Below are positions 29,551 to 32,772 of a stretch of 32,772 nt of DNA, one piece after another. Source of the DNA: an uncultured Prochlorococcus sp. (GTDB lineage Bacteria > Cyanobacteriota > Cyanobacteriia > PCC-6307 > Cyanobiaceae). The notes under the pieces are model-generated. The model did no database searches. It saw nothing but the letters and a program-made list of their open reading frames with translations, and was not told the DNA's origin. The translations under genes were made by a program, and so were the position numbers. Every line of letters starts with the position of its first letter. Within the stretch, counting starts at the first letter, position 1. The DNA lies in assembly GCA_902634515.1 (NCBI GenBank), contig CACPKH010000014.1, forward strand, positions 1-32,772. The letters run 5' to 3'.

Positions 29551-30276
29551 ATTCTTATTTTTTCTTTAAATCTTGCTATTTCTGATCTTGCTCAAAACAG
29601 TGAGCTAATAATTAGTAATGGGTTAAAAAGTCCTAGCCCACTAACATTTATAATTGTTTTTATTGGTGGACTACTAACTAGTCTAGGCCCATGTTCATTA
29701 TCGCTATTACCTATAACTATTGCTTATATTAGTGGGTTCAATAAGAAACAAACTCCTTTTCAAAGAAGCCTTACTTTCTGTAGCGGTATTGTTCTCGCAC
29801 TAGTAACTCTAGGCAGCTTAAGTGGTTTATTTGGAAAAGTTTATGGTCAATTACCATCAAGCTTCAACGTTGTAGTAGCAATAATTGCAATCCTAATGGG
29901 TCTAAATCTAATAGGGATTCTAAAGTTGCCACTGCCACAAGGTCCAAATCCTAATTTACTAACAAACAAAGTCCCTTCATCATTGGTCCCTATTGCGGCA
30001 GGTTTTACATTTGGATTGGCTTCATCACCTTGCACAACTCCTGTTTTAGCAGTTCTACTTTCTTGGATCACTCAAAGCGGGAGTCCTATTGCTGGAGTTT
30101 TTTTACTTGCAAGTTTTGGTTTAGGGCAAATAATTCCTCTTCTTTTAGCAGGAACTGTTGCAGGAACTATTCCGAAAATCCTGGCAATTCGTCCTATTTC
30201 ACAATGGATTCCAATATTCAGTGGCGTAGTTTTTATTACCATTGGATCTCTAAGTCTATTAGGGCATTGGTTTTAA
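29551..30276 (+). CDS. ccdA: cytochrome c biogenesis protein CcdA, no canonical start codon
   Basis: The frame is open from 29551 (after an in-frame TAA) to 30276, which gives 241 residues, a normal CcdA length. It has six or so hydrophobic segments and the two redox cysteine motifs, LGPCSLSLLP (first helix) and SSPCTTPVLAVLL (fourth helix). CcdA moves reducing power across the membrane for cytochrome c haem attachment. No ATG, GTG or TTG occurs in frame before 29896, which lies inside the membrane domain. The frame's first codon, ATT at 29551, gives the plausible leader (I)LIFSLNLAISDLAQNSE. ccs1 follows after three bases. Confidence 0.88.
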   Translation: MLIFSLNLAISDLAQNSELIISNGLKSPSPLTFIIVFIGGLLTSLGPCSLSLLPITIAYISGFNKKQTPFQRSLTFCSGIVLALVTLGSLSGLFGKVYGQLPSSFNVVVAIIAILMGLNLIGILKLPLPQGPNPNLLTNKVPSSLVPIAAGFTFGLASSPCTTPVLAVLLSWITQSGSPIAGVFLLASFGLGQIIPLLLAGTVAGTIPKILAIRPISQWIPIFSGVVFITIGSLSLLGHWF

Positions 30277-30279
30277 AAT

Positions 30280-31581
30280 ATGAAAATAATTTGGAAAGCT
30301 CTGAATTTTTTATCAAGTCTAAAAGTAGCAATATTTCTATTATTTATTATTGCAATCAGTAGTGCTATTGGAACAGCAATCCCTCAAGGAGAGAATGTTG
30401 AACTCTACTTAAGAAGGTACCTAGAAAGACCCTGGCTAGGAATCTTAAATGGCGAGGTTTTGTTAAGGCTACAATTCGATCATATATATACTAGTTTTTG
30501 GTTCTTAGCTCTTCTTTTCTGGTTGGGTTTAGCATTAATAATCTGTAGCTGGAAAAGGCAATGGCCAGCTCTTAAGTCAGCAATAACTTGGGTATACTAT
30601 GAAAAACCAAAGCAAATACTAAGATTAGCAATATCAGAAGAGGTAAGTACCAGTAATCCATCTAATGCGATAAGAGAATTAGCAAATTATTTAACAACAA
30701 AAGGCTGGCAAATCAAACAAAAAGAATATAGTTTCTCTGCAAGGAAAGGAGTTATTGGAAGGTTTGGTCCACCATTAGTTCACCTAGGGTTAATCTTATT
30801 AATGATAGGATCTACTTTGGGTGCAATACAAGGTGAGAAAGTTGAAAGTTTTATATCTAAAGGCAGGTCTATAGATTTAATAAGCCCTAATAAACAGAAT
30901 AGATTAAGCTTTGAATTACAAGACTTCTATATTGAAAGATCACCTAATGGACAGCCAGAACAATTTACATCTTCTTTAAAATTAATTGATCAATCTGAAC
31001 CTAATCCTATTTATAAAGAAATAAGTGTAAATCACCCTTTAAGATATAATGGTTTAACAATTTATCAAGCTGACTGGGCTCTTTCTTCCATAACAATAAC
31101 AATAGGACAAAGCCCTAAGTTACAATTACCCTTAACTTTATTGCCAGAACTAGGTGAACAAGTCTGGGGAGTAGTCTTGCCAGAGATGAAACAAGATGAA
31201 GGCCGTATTCTTTTAACTCTTACAAGCGAAGATGGTCCAGTCAAAGCTTTTAATGAAAAAGGTAGGCTAATAGGAATTACCAGAGCAAAAGCAAAGCCTA
31301 TAAAAATAAATAATTTAGAAATTAATCTGATTGATATATCTCCTAACAGTGGAATACTAATCAAATATGATCCAGGAGTGCCTTTGGTTTATATAGGTTT
31401 TGCGATTGCTCTGATTGGAAGCTTGGCTAGCATAATATCTACAAAGTTACTTTGGGCTATCTCTAAGGAGGAGATACAATCCTTATATATAGGTGGGCTT
31501 TCAAATAGAGATCTATCAGGCTTCTCAAAAGAATTTCCTACTTTTATCCAAGCAATCTCGAAAAAGGATTTAATTAGTTAA
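30280..31581 (+). CDS. ccs1: cytochrome c biogenesis protein Ccs1 (ResB)
   Basis: The 433-residue protein belongs to the Ccs1/ResB family of the system II haem-delivery complex. Three N-terminal-half hydrophobic helices are visible (about residues 14-31, 69-87 and 164-184), then a large lumenal domain, and a fourth helix near residue 365-385. Conserved segments include [27 protein letters not shown], the [17 protein letters not shown] segment with a conserved histidine, and [15 protein letters not shown]. The start is ATG at 30280, three bases after ccdA. The 3' end overlaps queF on the other strand by 12 bases. Confidence 0.95.
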   Translation: MKIIWKALNFLSSLKVAIFLLFIIAISSAIGTAIPQGENVELYLRRYLERPWLGILNGEVLLRLQFDHIYTSFWFLALLFWLGLALIICSWKRQWPALKSAITWVYYEKPKQILRLAISEEVSTSNPSNAIRELANYLTTKGWQIKQKEYSFSARKGVIGRFGPPLVHLGLILLMIGSTLGAIQGEKVESFISKGRSIDLISPNKQNRLSFELQDFYIERSPNGQPEQFTSSLKLIDQSEPNPIYKEISVNHPLRYNGLTIYQADWALSSITITIGQSPKLQLPLTLLPELGEQVWGVVLPEMKQDEGRILLTLTSEDGPVKAFNEKGRLIGITRAKAKPIKINNLEINLIDISPNSGILIKYDPGVPLVYIGFAIALIGSLASIISTKLLWAISKEEIQSLYIGGLSNRDLSGFSKEFPTFIQAISKKDLIS

Positions 31582-31980
31582 CTTATTAGTTCCATGGCTT
31601 ACATTTATAACAGTATGTACATTACCTCTCGGATTAAAATCTGCTTTAATATTCATCCAAATAGGATTAGAAGCATCAACTAATTTATCAAGTATCTTAT
31701 TTGCAACCTCTTCATGAGATATTTTAACTTCTCTAAAGCTATTAATATAAAGTTTTAAAGCCTTAAGTTCTAATATTTTTTCACCAGGCTGATAAGTTAA
31801 TTTTATATTCGCAAAGTCTGGATAGCCTGAGAAAGGACATTTGCAAGTAAATTCTGGAAGTTCAATTGATATCTCATAAATTCTTTGAGGGCTTGGGTTA
31901 GGGAAAGAAATCAATTCAGTGCTTGCGATTACTCGCTCTCCATAGAGCTCTGAATTGGTATTTGACTCATGATTTTGCAA
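31570..31980 (-). CDS. queF: NADPH-dependent preQ0 reductase (QueF)
   Basis: The 136-residue enzyme reduces preQ0 (7-cyano-7-deazaguanine) to preQ1 in queuosine tRNA modification. It is the short, single-domain QueF type with the catalytic cysteine in [11 protein letters not shown] (C48) and aspartate D55, the [13 protein letters not shown] substrate-binding motif, and the closing [11 protein letters not shown]. The start is TTG at 31978-31980; an ATG a few bases inside is out of frame. Its 3' end overlaps the ccs1 gene by 12 bases. Confidence 0.93.
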   Translation of the reverse strand: MQNHESNTNSELYGERVIASTELISFPNPSPQRIYEISIELPEFTCKCPFSGYPDFANIKLTYQPGEKILELKALKLYINSFREVKISHEEVANKILDKLVDASNPIWMNIKADFNPRGNVHTVINVSHGTNKLTN

Positions 31981-32100
31981 GACTTAAGAATTTCAACTAA
32001 TAGAAAAAATAATTGTTTAAACAGCCAATTGAAAACTTTTACCTCTTATTTTTATAAATAATCTAATTCTGAACCTTCATTTTTTACAAAATAAGAATCT

Positions 32101-32114
32101 GTAGCATCAATTAC
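32101..32114 (+). promoter_or_regulatory. NtcA-binding site upstream of the small gene and glnB
   Basis: GTA-GCATCAAT-TAC fits the NtcA consensus GTA-N8-TAC exactly. A weak -10-like TAATAG starts 24 bases downstream (32139-32144), near the spacing seen in NtcA-activated promoters, and would place the transcript start about 15 bases before the 32165 ATG. glnB is a known NtcA target in cyanobacteria. The bare pattern is short, so chance hits are common; context is what supports it. Confidence 0.6.
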
Positions 32115-32164
32115 AAACGAAAGTCATATGACACCCCCTAATAGAGATACTCAAATGGTTTTTA

Positions 32165-32772
<608 letters not shown>

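Overview
The window looks like a stretch of core chromosome from a marine picocyanobacterium of the genus Prochlorococcus, probably a low-light-type strain. The evidence is the AT-rich coding bias, short intergenic gaps, and cyanobacterial markers: the PSRP-3/Ycf65 ribosomal protein, an atpI-B-E-F'-F-H-A-G ATP synthase operon with a separate atpD-atpC pair, the Ccs1/CcdA cytochrome c system, GroEL with a GGM-type tail, and PII with a cyanobacterial T-loop. The species assignment is inferred from gene content and was not tested by a search. No rRNA, tRNA, CRISPR array, insertion sequence, phage or integration signature was seen.

Layout. Bases 1-2405 (minus) hold a WD40-repeat protein, cut by the window edge, and a COG0523/CobW metal-GTPase that overlaps it, with a candidate Zur operator upstream. 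Bases 2675-4333 hold an EVE-domain protein and small cyanobacterial proteins (DUF2811, DUF1818) with rpoZ. Bases 4404-8953 hold a short Hsp70-like protein, pyrR, gpmI, secG and a small exported protein. Bases 9039-11051 (minus) are groES-groEL with a terminator and an upstream K-box. Bases 11277-13234 are atpD-atpC. Bases 13274-15943 hold PSRP-3, a HAD-family protein and an M24B aminopeptidase. Bases 16034-20632 form a tightly overlapped run: CNNM/CBS membrane protein, Era-like GTPase with a membrane-associated C-terminal region, nadD, nadE. Bases 20651-27916 (minus) carry the main ATP synthase operon, then a 64-residue protein and a DUF3326 gene frameshifted at a G10 tract. Bases 28276-31581 hold ftsW, ccdA and ccs1. 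The window ends with queF (minus) and a 75-codon gene plus glnB (plus).

How the genes work together. Both ATP synthase loci are present, so every F1 subunit and all Fo subunits (a, b, b', c) plus AtpI are encoded within about 17 kb. nadD and nadE are adjacent and perform the last two steps of NAD synthesis. ccdA and ccs1 supply thiol reduction and haem handling for cytochrome c assembly. A perfect GTA-N8-TAC NtcA site precedes the 75-codon gene and glnB, which fits nitrogen control of PII.

No obviously new multi-gene system is visible. The observations most worth following are the G-tract frameshift in the DUF3326 gene, a ccdA with no ATG/GTG/TTG start, the NtcA site with an uncharacterised small gene ahead of glnB, GC-rich hairpins in the leaders around atpE, a 15-codon ORF with an exceptionally strong ribosome-binding site upstream of pyrR, a K-box without CIRCE upstream of groES, and an inverted pair of DnaA-box-like sequences near 3.6 kb.
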